Assembly (NCBI GenBank): GCA_020809705.1
Contig: CP085828.1
Location: 4,650,001 to 4,714,000 of the forward strand
Length of the DNA: 64,000 nt
Source: Calonectria ilicicola
Taxonomy: Eukaryota > Ascomycota > Sordariomycetes > Hypocreales > Nectriaceae
Direction of reading: 5' to 3'
A model generated the notes under the pieces. It was given only the letters and a program-made list of their open reading frames with translations. It was not told the DNA's origin and ran no database searches. Below are positions 23,411-34,871 of the stretch, in pieces (position 1 is the stretch's first letter; every line of letters begins with the position of its first letter). A program made the translations under genes and the position numbers.

Positions 23411-25132
23411 TTTCTTTCTGGGCTGGATGGCGGATGATTCACGATCAATTTGGCTGTGTGAGAATGAAAAAGACTACATGACCAATGTTATGTTTTGTGA
23501 GCGAATAAATGCGCATCCGGGTGTCATTGTTTTAAAGCATCGCTTTCCGAAAAATAAGGCTCAATTCGAGGTCCCCAGGTCGGTAAATTAGCCTAAAGTC
23601 TTTAAACTTTGCGAAGTCGCGAGCTGTTTGGATGCGTTCAATATAACTGTGCCCCAATGACCCATCCATTAGCTGGATACCCTACCCACTGACGGACGAG
23701 CTACACACACCGCAACACGCCGCAATGAACTCGTTGGGGAACAAGCCCCTGCTATAAATATGGACCTCAGGGGGTCGTGGGGGCTGCCCTCGAATCCAAA
23801 CCGCTGGAAATAATCACCCGGCGCCCCGGTAAAACGCGGGGAAGATTGGACATGCATGGAACCGGCGACACGGGATCTGAAAGTACCGGGGATGCATAGC
23901 ATAAATGAGCATCCAGAATTGTATTTAGGGCACTGTACCTGGAAAAGCCGATTCTAGACCGGTTGGAATTGCATATTTGCTTTGTTTGGCGTGTCTCAGT
24001 TGACTGTGCCGTGCTGAAAACCTGAAGACTCTGCTGGATCACACCATACAACGTACGGAGGCCGAATGATCTGCGGCCTCGTGTCAGCGCGCCATGTTTT
24101 AATTATGCTGCTGGACCAATAACATGGATTCCTTTCTACTGCCGTTTTGACACGGACACGCCACGCGTCCCGAGTCAGTCAAGTCTCCAGAAAGTTTCTT
24201 CGGATAATGGCTGCAGTCATCGGCCAGAGTTTCCTCAGCCCTGGACTGAAGGAACCGCGCTTATGGAACTATAAAATTCATATTGACAGTGGCGAATTGG
24301 ATACACCGTAAGAGAGTTCACGTTATATCCGGGTGGTTGCCTTGTCCGCTGCCTGAATAGGCTAGTGTTGGTCCAGGCCTCCCAACAGCCCGGTTGCCAT
24401 CCAGAGCCCGAGCTTAGGATGCGGGGAAAGGAGGCCGTTAGCTCCTGAGTAACGGAATAGATTTTCCTCATTTTTCAAGATCTAGCCGACGCATCGGCTG
24501 CGTTCAGCCAGCACACCCATGTAAGATACACTGGCAGTGGCGCAATGATATCTCATATTCCTGCGCTGGGCCAGAACGTTCCAATGAGACATTGGGGTAC
24601 GTACATTTTGATTCCATTTCTTGAATGATGCAGGTGCAGCTCCTTGGGAAACGCCCTGCAGGGGATAATACCACGGGCGGTCATTGATCTCTCCAATAGG
24701 CCTCTGGGCATAGTCTAGCTTGTTTTTACAAGTCGTTTTTACGGATGGCTTAGAGGACCCCTATTTCTGACCATCAAAGTACATGCTCGTGTCATGAAGC
24801 TAAGCCGTTGCGACAGACATGTTCTAGACCCGGCGCCATCTTTTTCAGCTAGTAGGTCTTCCCGAGGTGAAAGGTTTTAGAAGAATGCTCTTTGCCGGAT
24901 CATAGATTTCCCCACATCTTCTACCTACCCCTTGCGCCAGATCTCCCCCAGAATCTCACTGTTACCAAATCCAAGGGCCCAATATCCGGGGTAACATGTT
25001 CCATGCTCCCCACTTTATTCTGCAATATACAGATGGTATAAGACGAAGACATCTTCAGCTCCCAATTCGCTCCAATCCAGGACTGGCAATTGTCCCAATT
25101 CTCTGAGCATTCAGCAAGGGACAGCAGTGACA
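23411..25132. promoter_or_regulatory. Intergenic, 1.7 kb, upstream of TRI12-type MFS
   Basis: No credible gene. It carries a 16-bp dyad AGCCGA-N4-TCGGCT at 24484-24499, and the 12-mer CGGATAATGGCT at 24201-24212, which also occurs at 9113-9124 in the PhyH/SDR promoter. This raises the possibility of shared regulation. Confidence 0.35.
24484..24499. promoter_or_regulatory. Inverted repeat AGCCGA-N4-TCGGCT
   Basis: Six-base arms, spacer cgca. The arms match those of the palindrome at 9129-9140, where they abut without a spacer. Candidate operator about 640 bp upstream of the TRI12-type MFS gene. Confidence 0.3.
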
Positions 25133-27085
25133 ATGGCAGCTGAAGCAGGCTCCGGTGCCGACGAAAAGGACATTCAGGCTTCGCACCTCGAGCGAGGCGA
25201 TGGCGTCCTTGAAAAAGACCAAGATGTTGAAGCGAAAAAGGTAGTCCATGCTGATGGCACCGTCGACTATCTAGACGCCAAGGTCGTGGGTGGCGACTTT
25301 GATGAAATGCCAACTGGCTATTTTCGCAGCCCGCAATTCATTGGAACAGTAGTAGTAAGTTGATTCTATTTCGCCTCCCTTTCTAAAAGTTCAATACTAA
25401 TACATTAGCGTGCAGGCTCAATGTCTTGGGAGCATCTGTGCCTACATGGGCTGGGTCTTGCCAGCTAACACTCTGTAAGCCATCATCGCGTATTATCACT
25501 AAGTATATTTCTTACTGACGACACCTTCAACACCTCAGATCACTCATCAACCAAGATCTTGGACCGTCAGCAAATATCAACTGGGTTTCAACCATGTGGA
25601 CCATGGGCAGCTCGATTGGCTTCCTCCTCTTCGGCCGACTCTCCGATATGTATGGACGAAAATACATGGTTCTTGGCTGTACTGTTTTGGGTCTCATTGG
25701 ATGCATTATTGGATCATGTGCTCAGAGCGTTGAAATGCTCATTGCCGCCAATGTTTGCAACGGTATCGCCGCAGCCGGCCAGCTTTCTTTTGGAACTGTG
25801 CTCGGTGAGCTGGTCCCCAACAAATGGAGAGGCCCCATCACCTCGCTAGTATTTCTTTCATCTCTGCCATTCGCCGTATTTGGTCCGATCATTGCACGAA
25901 CATTCTACGAGAAGACAGCAGCCCGGTGGCGTTGGAGCTACTACATTGGTGATATGCTTGGAGCATTGTCCCTGATTCTGTACTGGTTCTTTTATCACCC
26001 ACCAGCGTTCAGCCAGCTCCATGTTCATGGAAAGACCAAGTGGCAGATGACCAAAGATTTGGATTTTATCGGAATTTTCTTATATATCTCCGGTTGCGTC
26101 CTATTCCTCATCGGTCTCTCTTGGGGCGGAACTACATATCCTTGGAGCAGTCCGCAGACTCTTTGCACCCTACTCATTGGTGTTGCAACCATTGCCGCTT
26201 TTGTTGTTTATGGTACGTGTTTGGCAAAGGAAGAAAATCATTTCAACTGCTAACCTCCCCATAGAAAGCTTTTTCTGCAGAACCACTCCGTTGATGCCAC
26301 CAAGAATGTTCAAGAACGTTGGCTTCGTTGCAATTACCACAATCGCTACTCTTGGAGCCATGGTTTACTACTCTCTCACGGTTTTGTGGCCGACAATCAT
26401 TAGCTCCGTCTACACATCGGATGTCACCGCCGTTGGTTGGCAGAGTTCTGTGGTCGGAGGCGGTATTCTTCTTGGACAATCCATCGCGGGAATGTGCCTC
26501 TCGTTTGTACCCAAGGTCAAATGGCAGTGCATTATTGCGTCAAGTTGTGCATTTGCATTTATGACATCTTTGAGCACCATTTCGATCGATCGTTGGGCTG
26601 CTACAATTGCCATTGGTGTTTGTGCTTTGACTTCCATTGGATTTGTTGAGAATATTTCCTTCCCTGGTGTCACTTTGCTATGGGAACCTCAAGATATTGG
26701 TTTGGCCACGGGAGTTCTTGGTTCAATCCGTGGGTTTGGCGGTGCTATTGCTCAAGCACTCTATACCTCAGTTCTAACCAACGAACTGGCCAAGTATATC
26801 CCTCAAAAGGTAGTTCCTGCGGCGCTGGATGCCGGTCTCCCCGAGTCGTCAGTTGATGCGTTGATAGCAGCAGCATCCGCTGGCGACTTTTCGACTGTTC
26901 CTGGAATGACAAGCTCCATTCTGAGCGCGGCATCATACGCTCTAAAGGAATCTTACATCTCATCTTTTAGGATTGTTTTCTACACAACTATTCCATTTTC
27001 ATTTATTCTTTGGTCAGCGTCATTCTTGGTACCAAATATGGAGAAGTTTTTAGGAAACAACGTGGCGAAGAAGCTTCAGCGATAG
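25133..27085 (+). CDS. MFS drug/toxin efflux transporter (TRI12-like, DHA2 type)
   Basis: Four exons: 25133-25354, 25416-25474, 25539-26212 and 26265-27085, giving 591 residues. A polar N-terminus of about 70 residues (EKDIQASHLERGDGVLEKDQ) is followed by roughly 14 membrane helices. MFS motif A reads GRLSDMYGRKYM. Its flanks INWVSTMWTMGSSIGF and CNGIAAAGQLSFGTVLGELVPN are characteristic of the fungal TRI12/siderophore-transporter group. The role is likely proton-driven export of a secondary metabolite or xenobiotic, or siderophore-type transport; the substrate cannot be assigned. Its stop is 130 bp from the stop of the convergent PDR ABC transporter, so the two efflux pumps form a pair. Confidence 0.9.
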
Positions 27086-27215
27086 GCTGCGAGTCATTGG
27101 GGGCATATGGTGTAACAAGAATGAGAGGGGGATTATGTACAATTAAATTCGATGTAGCTAAGTTACAATATGACCTATTCAAGCCATCTTCAGATATTCC
27201 TATGCTTCTGAAATT

Positions 27216-30200
27216 CTACTCTGTCTTTGTTTTCTTCTTATTCTTTGGTACCCTGACCAGCCAGTACAATCCCAATGCGCCAGCAACATTAGCAAAGATG
27301 TATACCCACATTAGGCCAAAGTTTCGCCATCTGTCCTCATAGTTCGTACCAACCGCAGCCAAGTATGCATTTGTATCACCAATAGAACAATACGTGCACG
27401 TGCTGGTGCTGCTGGAATCAGTCAAATAACCACCAGCTGCGCTCATATATGTCTCCATATATTCCTGACACGTCTTTCCATCTGGAGGGGAAAACTGGAC
27501 GTATTCATTCAATGCACAGGTGACTTCTGTGTTGGCAATTGCAGTGGATAGCATGGCCGACACGAGGTACGTGAATGGGCTCACTCGGTACATGAAGATC
27601 CAGAACCGAGGCATGGAATCCGGGGTGGCCAGAACACCACAGAAGATGAGGCACATCATGAATAATAAATTCGCAATATTTCCACCATTTTCTGCAGATT
27701 CACAACCTGCAATGATAAAATCGGTAAAGGTGCAAGTGAAGAGCATGAATGTGAGAATAAGCAAAAACATCAGGGCACCACGCTCCGTAGTAGCGCCTGA
27801 TTCCGTTGTGTTTTTGTAGAGACCGATCGGGTAATACCAGCAAAAGTAGATGATTGCCGCCATTAGCGTGTTCCAGGGCAGTTCCGCGAGAATCTGGCTC
27901 AGCATGAAGACCTTCCAGCTGTATGCCTTTGAGGGGCGCTCTCGAACTTCGTACAAGTCTCTTTGAATGACAAAGTGCGGCATTGTTTGCTGGACCATCT
28001 GGCCGAAGACAGTTAGGATCTGGAAAATGGCAAACATTTGGTTCTGTAATCCCTGCACTGTCCTCGGCGACTGGTAAAAGACAAAACCGACAAACAATGA
28101 GATGATGAGGCACAAAGACATTTTGGAGTAGATGTATGATGGCGTGCGCCAGTATTGCTGGAAAACACGGAGGCTCACGTTGGTCAGTTGAACACTGAAA
28201 GGCGCAGCGAACTCATCGAAAGAGGTTGGGTCTTCTTCAACCTCAGCTGGGTTTGCAGAGTGGGCTTTGAGACGGAGGAGTTCATCCTGAACCTCGGTGA
28301 ACTCTATCGAGTCTTTCCAGACCTGTGGCCAATCTTGCTCAGTTGATGATCCTGGCGCAGCACCAATGACCTCTAGCATCCATTCAGCAGGATTGGCACC
28401 ATGGGGGCATTTTGGTGAACCCTTTGTCTCGAAATAGTCGATCATGATCTTGGAATTGTCGCCCACGTCGCCAAAATAGACCGTCTTTCCGCCCTTGGCC
28501 AAAAATAAGAGTCGATCAAAGCGCTGAAAAAGAATAGCCGAGGGTTGATGAATTGTACACAAGATAGCTTGGCCACTTCTTGCCAGCTTCTCAAGCAGAT
28601 CCAAGATAGACCAGGATGTTTGGGAATCTAATCCGGATGTTGGTTCATCGACGAATAGAAGGACAGGCGGCTTGGCAGCTAATTCAACTCCGATCGTAAG
28701 TCGTTTGCGTTGCTCAACATTGAGACCCTCGCCAAGAATACCAATGACTGCCTCAGAATATTCTTGCATGTCAAGCATCTTGATGACTTCATCCACATAA
28801 GCGAGTTTTTCCTCTCGAGAGACGTGCGCGGGTTGACGCATCAAGGCTGAAAAGTTCAGAGCCTCGCGCACAGTTGTTGTTGACAAGTGTAGATCTTGCT
28901 GTTGAACATATCCCGTTTTCCTTTGGAAAGAGGCATCCCGAAGCTTGTCGTCAACAAGGATTTCTCCACTGATGACGCCCATACTTGTACGATCAGCCAA
29001 ACAATCGAGCAAAGTAGTTTTACCTGCTCCTGAGACGCCCTGTTACGTGGTTTTAGTAATAATGCTAGATTATGGGAAGAAAGAGATTTACCATTAATGC
29101 AGACATTGTGCCGGGTTTAACCCAACCAGCAACATGATCCAGGATACGCCTCGTCTCACTCTTAATTTTAACGTCATAGCATACGTTGTTCCAGTGGAAC
29201 ACGCTAGTGGACTTTTGGATGTTGGCATTCTGAACCTCAGAGTTTCCGGGCTTTTCTGTCACAACTGTACGTCCAGCAATCTTCTCGTTGGACTCGAGAT
29301 CATTGGCAGTTGGAATAATCCTCTGGTGATGTCCACGGCGGAAGACCAGAACCTCGCCCTTAGACTTTTTAGCACTGACAATTTCTGCGAATCCCATGTA
29401 AGTTGCGAGGAAGAAGAGAGCAAATGCGATGACAATTCCCACGTTGCGCCACTTGTGTGCGTGGTAGTATTTGAAGGCCGAGCCGATGTATGTGTCTCCA
29501 TTCACCACACTACTTCCCGCAACGGCGCCGACTGCTGAACAGACGCGATTCTCTGCGGTGATATTGGCGTACTCAGGCATGCCCATGCTAGGGATGAACG
29601 AGGTGCATTGAAACTCCCGATTGTGAAATTCGTTGACCATGAGCGACTCAAAGGCGTACGCCAATGGGTTCACATAATTGATCCAGCGACACCAATCAAG
29701 CATATACGAAATAGGAATGACAAAGCCGGTAAAAGTGACCAAAGCGAGGATAAGAAGAGCAGCCGGAACCATGGCCTGCGAAAGCGTTCTTGAAGCAGAC
29801 GCAATCGTTCGGAAAATCATTGACATGCAAATCGTGGTAATGTACGTCAGAAGCAGGAAAAAGAAGAAGGCGCCTGGCTCTCTGCGTAGATTTGTCATAA
29901 AATAGAGCGTGAGGTTGTACGTGAAGGCATTCAGCGTTTTGTATGGCAGATCGCATAGCATGGACGCGATAGCCTCAGTTGACGGGTGATACAACGCATA
30001 ACGGTCATGCTTCTCCACAATTGGACGCTGGGCATACAGGGTAAGAATCTAACACATTGTTAGCTTTCAAGCAATAACATCATATAGTCTTTTTTTCTTT
30101 GTCTTTTCTGATTCCACATACCTCAAGGGCACTAGAAAACGCATTGGACAGACAGGCCATAAACAGCAGAGCACCGCGTTGGTAAAAGCTTCCAGTGGTG

Positions 30201-31956
30201 TCTTGGAGATTGTAAAACACACTACCAACAATCAAAGCCATGAAAAAGTTTCCAAAAAGCATCGACAGGGTCAGAGTTGGGTCGGACACCAGTCTCCGGA
30301 ATCCTCTCCACATGTTGAGGTCGATCTGCTGCCAGTAGCTCATGGTGTAGGGGCTCTTGGCCCGCTGGGCCTTGGCTTGCGTTGCCCTCTTGATCGCCCG
30401 GAATTGCTCCGCTGAAGGGCCGCCAATGGGATGGGTCTGCTTGTATTCTTCAATCTCCTGCTGCAGCTGTGCATAGAGTGTGGACCTCTTCCATGCAGCC
30501 GCGAATTCATCTGGGGTTCTAGGGGCACGGCCCTCGTAGCCTTTGCGGACGATGCGCTCGGTTGGGCTGGTCATTGACGTCAGAAAATCCGGCGTTGTCT
30601 GGCGAGCGGGACAGTCAAAGCCAAGGTCAATAAAGTATTGCTTTGCCGAGGTGGTCGGGCCAAAGTAGATTTGTCGACCTTCATACAGAACCAGGGCCTT
30701 GTCAAATACATCATACGCGGATTGGGGAGCTTGATAAATGGATACAAAAGCCGACGTGTTGAACATTTCGGTTTGCAGACGGAGCGTTTTACAAAATTCG
30801 ACGGCGTTGGCCGAATCAAGACCTCTGGTGCTGTTATCCCAACATTGCAATGGAGCCGCGCTCAATGAAGCCTCGGCGATGGTCACTCTCTTCCTCTCGC
30901 CGCCAGAAACACCGCGCACGTATTCGTTTCCAACGCGCGTGTTGATGGTGTGGCTGATGCCAAACATGGCCATGACGACATCGCGCAGGTGGTTTGCAAA
31001 GGTGTGCCTGTCAATGCCTCCAGGGATCTGACGGGGGGCTCTTGCATTGGCGGCAAAGGTTAAAGTATCGCCGACAGTGAGCTGTGGGAAGTGCACGTCA
31101 ACTTCGGCCGTGTAAATGGCCTCTCCTCGGTGCTGAGTGTGCATTTCCTCTGCAGAGATGCCTAAGCGGGACGGATGTTTTGTCAGCGGCTTGCCACTCA
31201 GAGAAATCGCCGTCAGCATATGCTGACTTGTGTGAAACACCAACCTTGGTAGTTGAAATACGAATCGTCATTTACGTAGATTCCGTTAGTCTCCCCAGCA
31301 ATCGTCTTGAGAAAGGTCGAGCAGCCCGATCCGGGGGGTCCCAGCACTACAAGCATTTCTCCATCGCGAACAATTCCGTCAAAGTTTCGTAAAATATCGA
31401 TCCTAGTCTTGCCATAGCCCAGGATCTGCCGGGGCATCGACGCTATCTCCAGCCAGATATTGGCCACATCCTTCTGGAAATCGGTAGGCTGCCCGTAGCC
31501 AAATACATTGAGGTTCTGGAAGCAGACGCCAGCCTTGCGTGCGGTGAGGCCATTGTCGGATAGCAGCCGGACTACGGCCTTTGCCCACGCAATTGCCCTA
31601 AAATTATCACTATGCGGGTTCAATGGGCTACTCTCATCAGCAGTGAAGGGGTTTCCCTCGATATTAGAGTATTGGCTCTGGTGTGTGTACTGTCGGGCCA
31701 GGTCCCGAACGATGCTGGTACGCCGCTCTTGTTCCGAGTCCTCATCCTCGTCCTCCTCGCCTTCAGGGTTCAACCCAGGAGGCGCCTTCTCACTATCGAA
31801 TGCAGCAACAGAGCCCCCGGAGGTGCTGGTGCCAGGTGGAGTAGACCCGTCTTTAACGGCGGTTGGCGCATCAGAGTCATCGAGAACAGCGCTTGCGGGT
31901 TGATCTAACGCGCTAGAACCCGCGGCTTTGGGCGGGTCTTCATTCTCCCGGGCCAT
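27216..31956 (-). CDS. PDR-type (ABCG full-size) ABC transporter
   Basis: Four exons on the minus strand: 31956-31245, 31161-30122, 30048-29092 and 29039-27216, giving 1510 residues in NBD-TMD-NBD-TMD order. NBD1 has the degenerate Walker A of fungal PDR proteins (GPPGSGCST, Cys for Lys), signature VSGGERKR and the Walker B region [15 protein letters not shown]2 has a canonical Walker A (GVSGAGKTT), signature [10 protein letters not shown] and Walker [13 protein letters not shown]. This asymmetry is normal for the family. The acidic, Ser-rich N-terminus (residues 1-90) and Cys-containing last extracellular loop are also typical. It is a plasma-membrane ATP-driven exporter of azoles, toxins or other hydrophobic compounds. 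It is divergent from the small Zn2Cys6 gene at 32715. Confidence 0.95.
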
Positions 31957-32714
31957 AGCTTTGATGCGATTCCCGAGTGCTATTAGACTAATTGGCCGCT
32001 AAGCTAAGCAAGATAGAGCTTGTCGGAGTGGGCCGTGCCCGCTTCGTCCGGAAAGTTAACAATTTGACAGGCGGGCGATTACACGGCAGAGAATCCGATA
32101 TGTCTTAAAGGTGTAACAAAAAAAACAATCAACACTTAGATGTTGGTGTACAGGGGGTTGTGGGTGGTGTGACAATCCAATGGCAGGACGAAATAGAATG
32201 GCAGACCACTACAGACCACTCCCAAACCAAGCTTGACGCAGGCCTCGGGCGAGGACGCCGTCCACTATATGAGGCCTCGAAACATGACCTGTTGACCACA
32301 CTGGATGTGGGGGATTGCAAGTTCTCGGAAACGTCAGCGGTGCAACGGCATCTTTGTAGACTCCGACATTTTCAAGGGCTAAGACCCGAGAGCAGCCCGG
32401 ACAGGAGTGTGTGTGGGGGCCTTCGGGATATGGGTCCATCCCGACGCCCCGGGGGCCTGGCAAGCCTCTCCATCGACGAAACCGCGTTGGTCAAGGCCTT
32501 CTGGGACCCTTGTGTAAGTTGCCCTTGGTCTCGTGCACGGTGCCCATCGTTGGGTCACCACCTTGGAAACGTCTCTGGAGCCACTCTGGAACCACATCCG
32601 GCATCGACTGCGGGGAGTCGTCTTAGACGGCCTTATGAAAGCTATATCCCACCCATTCCTCGGATTCACGATCGATCTGTGGATTCTCTGTCCAAGAAGA
32701 AGGAATAAACAAAC
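31957..32714. promoter_or_regulatory. Shared promoter of PDR transporter (-) and small Zn2Cys6 gene (+)
   Basis: 758 bp between divergent starts. Open frames on both strands in 32160-32700 lack any family feature. A CGG/CCG-rich stretch (gcttcgtccgg, ggcgggcg) lies near 32040-32080, close to the ABC gene; possible regulator sites. Confidence 0.35.
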
Positions 32715-33178
32715 ATGTCATCATATCAAGTGAGCGAAGAAAGCCGGGTGACAAAGTCGTCATCGTCAACTTCGTCACGTCAACAGAAGAAGGCCCCGAG
32801 GGTCTTGGCATGTGTCTTGTGCCAGCAGCGAAAGAAGAAGTGTGATCGCAGGACTCCATGTTCAAACTGCATCAAGGTAAGTGTTTGTTGAAGCCTTTTG
32901 CCTGCATATAAACACAGATATACTCACATTCATCGTAATTATAGTTGAAAGCAGTATGCATTCCTAGTACACCAGCTCCTCCACGCAAGCGCAGACGACC
33001 AAACCAAGACTTGCTGGAAAGGCTTGCAAGATGCGAGGCCTTGCTCAGACATTGCACATGTATTCCTCAGCCTCTGTGCGACAAGCTACTATCTGAACAA
33101 TCCTCTGTGACGCCTCCCGAATCACCAGAAGCAGACGAAGCATCCAGCCCGAATACTGAAGCCACATCTCCAAAGTAG
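32715..33178 (+). CDS. Small stand-alone Zn2Cys6 DNA-binding protein
   Basis: Two exons (32715-32876 and 32945-33178), giving only 131 residues. A complete binuclear cluster is formed across the intron: CVLCQQRKKKCDRRTPCSNC continues as IKLKAVC, with spacing C-x2-C-x6-C-x5-C-x2-C-x6-C. It is followed by a basic linker (PPRKRRRPNQ) and a short coiled-coil-like helix (LLERLARCEALL), then an acidic/Ser-Pro tail. The large regulatory domain of ordinary fungal Zn2Cys6 activators (500-900 residues) is absent, and the following 300 bp do not continue the frame. It could be a truncated activator acting as a competitor, or a genuine mini-regulator. Its position opposite the PDR transporter suggests control of that gene. 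Confidence 0.75.
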
Positions 33179-34674
33179 AGGCCGCCAAAGCAACTGGCTT
33201 ATACGACAAAAATTTCGGCAAACTCGAGGCTACTTTTCACTACCAGCGCATTCTCTAATCCAAATTTTCTTTTTTTTTTTCATCGTCATTGTGTGTTTAC
33301 GTTTGGGCATTGCGGTGGGCTGGGATGGGAGGCAGATATGCGGCAGTTGAGGTTTGATACCCACGGCATAATCAATTCGACCGGACAGGACATTTGGGTA
33401 ACCTATCTATTGGCATATCAGGGAATACAAAAGGGAATTCTCATTCATGTGCCAAAAGTGGAGGTTTTTTTGAGGCGTTTTCGGGGCTGCATTTTTCTCT
33501 GGTTTGGTTCAACGATACCCTCGCGACCCGCATCAAAATCCTTCAATTCCCTTTGGAGCAAGGCACGTTGATGGTATGTCGATACGCCGATTATTATTAA
33601 TAGGAAAGTTGTCGAAAAAGAAAAGAAAAAAAACACACACAAATCTTCAATCCACGATCAGAATGTTTTGTAATTTTCTTTTTTACGCTTGTTCAAGGAA
33701 AACTCAACTACATAATTCAAAATCATGAAGCATCAAAAACAAAGACTCGAGTGAATGTCAATGGGGGACCCTGCCTTTTTCGAAGAATGGCCGGAATTCG
33801 ACTCGACTGATTTTCTGGGGATGTTGAGGTCCTCGGAGAGATCTGACCCCTCCAAACCCCTGTCAATCCAGTCTTAAGGTGGCACACTGCCAAAATATGG
33901 CTAAATTACAACCAATCACTAAGCGGCTCCGTGGCCCAATGCACCATGACCCCGCCCCGCTGACGACTCTGGGAGCATAGCGATCCAACCTAATTGCCCT
34001 CGGGTGCTTAGTGGCACGACGAACCGGGTTTGACCACGAGACTCGGCCGGGTAGGATTGCAGGGTCACGCCACGCCACCAGAGAGAGAGGGAGAGAAAAG
34101 GCGGGACGAAATAAATAATAGGCAATGTCCGAAAATCCCAAGTTGAACCCGAGATGCCGTTAGTTGTTTTGTGCCTTGCTTGCTTGCCTTGCCTTGGCTC
34201 CAACCGAATCCGAAAAAGGCACAATGTCTCCAGTGTCCGCGGGCCTCACACTCCAGTTCAGTTTGTCAGTCAATGCGCAAATGCTGGTGCGCAGCAAGGC
34301 GGACTGACTCGTTCCATCACGACACAGCAAAAGCTGCCTGTCTGTCTCCGCCTTTTTTCGACTAACTCTTAACGCTCAGGCCGAACTTAATGAACTCCTA
34401 CATGCTTCACTGTCATCAAGTTCATGCAAACCAAATGCTCGTGGGCTGGGGAACAGATGACTTCCAGGACCAGGGCACTTGCTCACACTAACTGAATTGG
34501 GTACAAAATGCCCGGCGTACATTGACGAGAGTTAAAAAAGCATCAGCAATTGCTCTTAGGGCTCAATTAGCTGGAGATCCTGGCCGGGGTCCATCCACAT
34601 TGCGGGCTACTCTTGGGCTCCGGACCCGAAAACCCATAAAAAATCATCCTAGTACGATACAAAAAGCAATCGAT
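33179..34674. other. Intergenic, 1.5 kb
   Basis: Contains a T-rich run near 33267-33280, an A-rich run near 33615-33640 and a GA-rich microsatellite (gagagagagggagagaaaag) at about 34079-34099. Small open frames have no recognisable features. No gene called. Confidence 0.35.
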
Positions 34675-34767
34675 TGCGGTTTGTGTGGATCGAACACACG
34701 ACCTTCAGATATCGAATTCCCGAAGTTTGACTTCAGTCTGACGCTCTCCCAACTGAGCTAAACCCGC
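34675..34767 (-). tRNA. tRNA-Phe (GAA) with 20-nt intron
   Basis: Minus-strand gene, 93 nt. It starts GCGGGTTTAGCTCAGTTGG and has the anticodon GAA at 34734-34732. A 20-nt intron (34730-34711) begins one base 3' of the anticodon. The T-arm is GTGTG-TTCGATC-CACAC, and the acceptor 3' strand is AAACCGC with discriminator A at 34675. Removing the intron leaves a 73-nt cloverleaf. The intron contains CTTC, able to pair with GAAG of the anticodon region as in other eukaryotic pre-tRNAs. The acceptor stem has one G5/A68 mismatch; all other pairs are good. Confidence 0.95.
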
Positions 34768-34871
34768 TTGGTGATGTTCACCCTGGTGTTGCATAGCATC
34801 ATGTTCGCCGCGGGGAATCGCACTGCGTCCGCGGAACGCGCGCATAAGTGCTTTGACGAGTTGCATGCCCC

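Noticed and set aside
27216..31956. Defective NBD1 of the ABC transporter
   Set aside because: Loss of the Walker A Lys in the first nucleotide-binding domain is normal for fungal PDR transporters.
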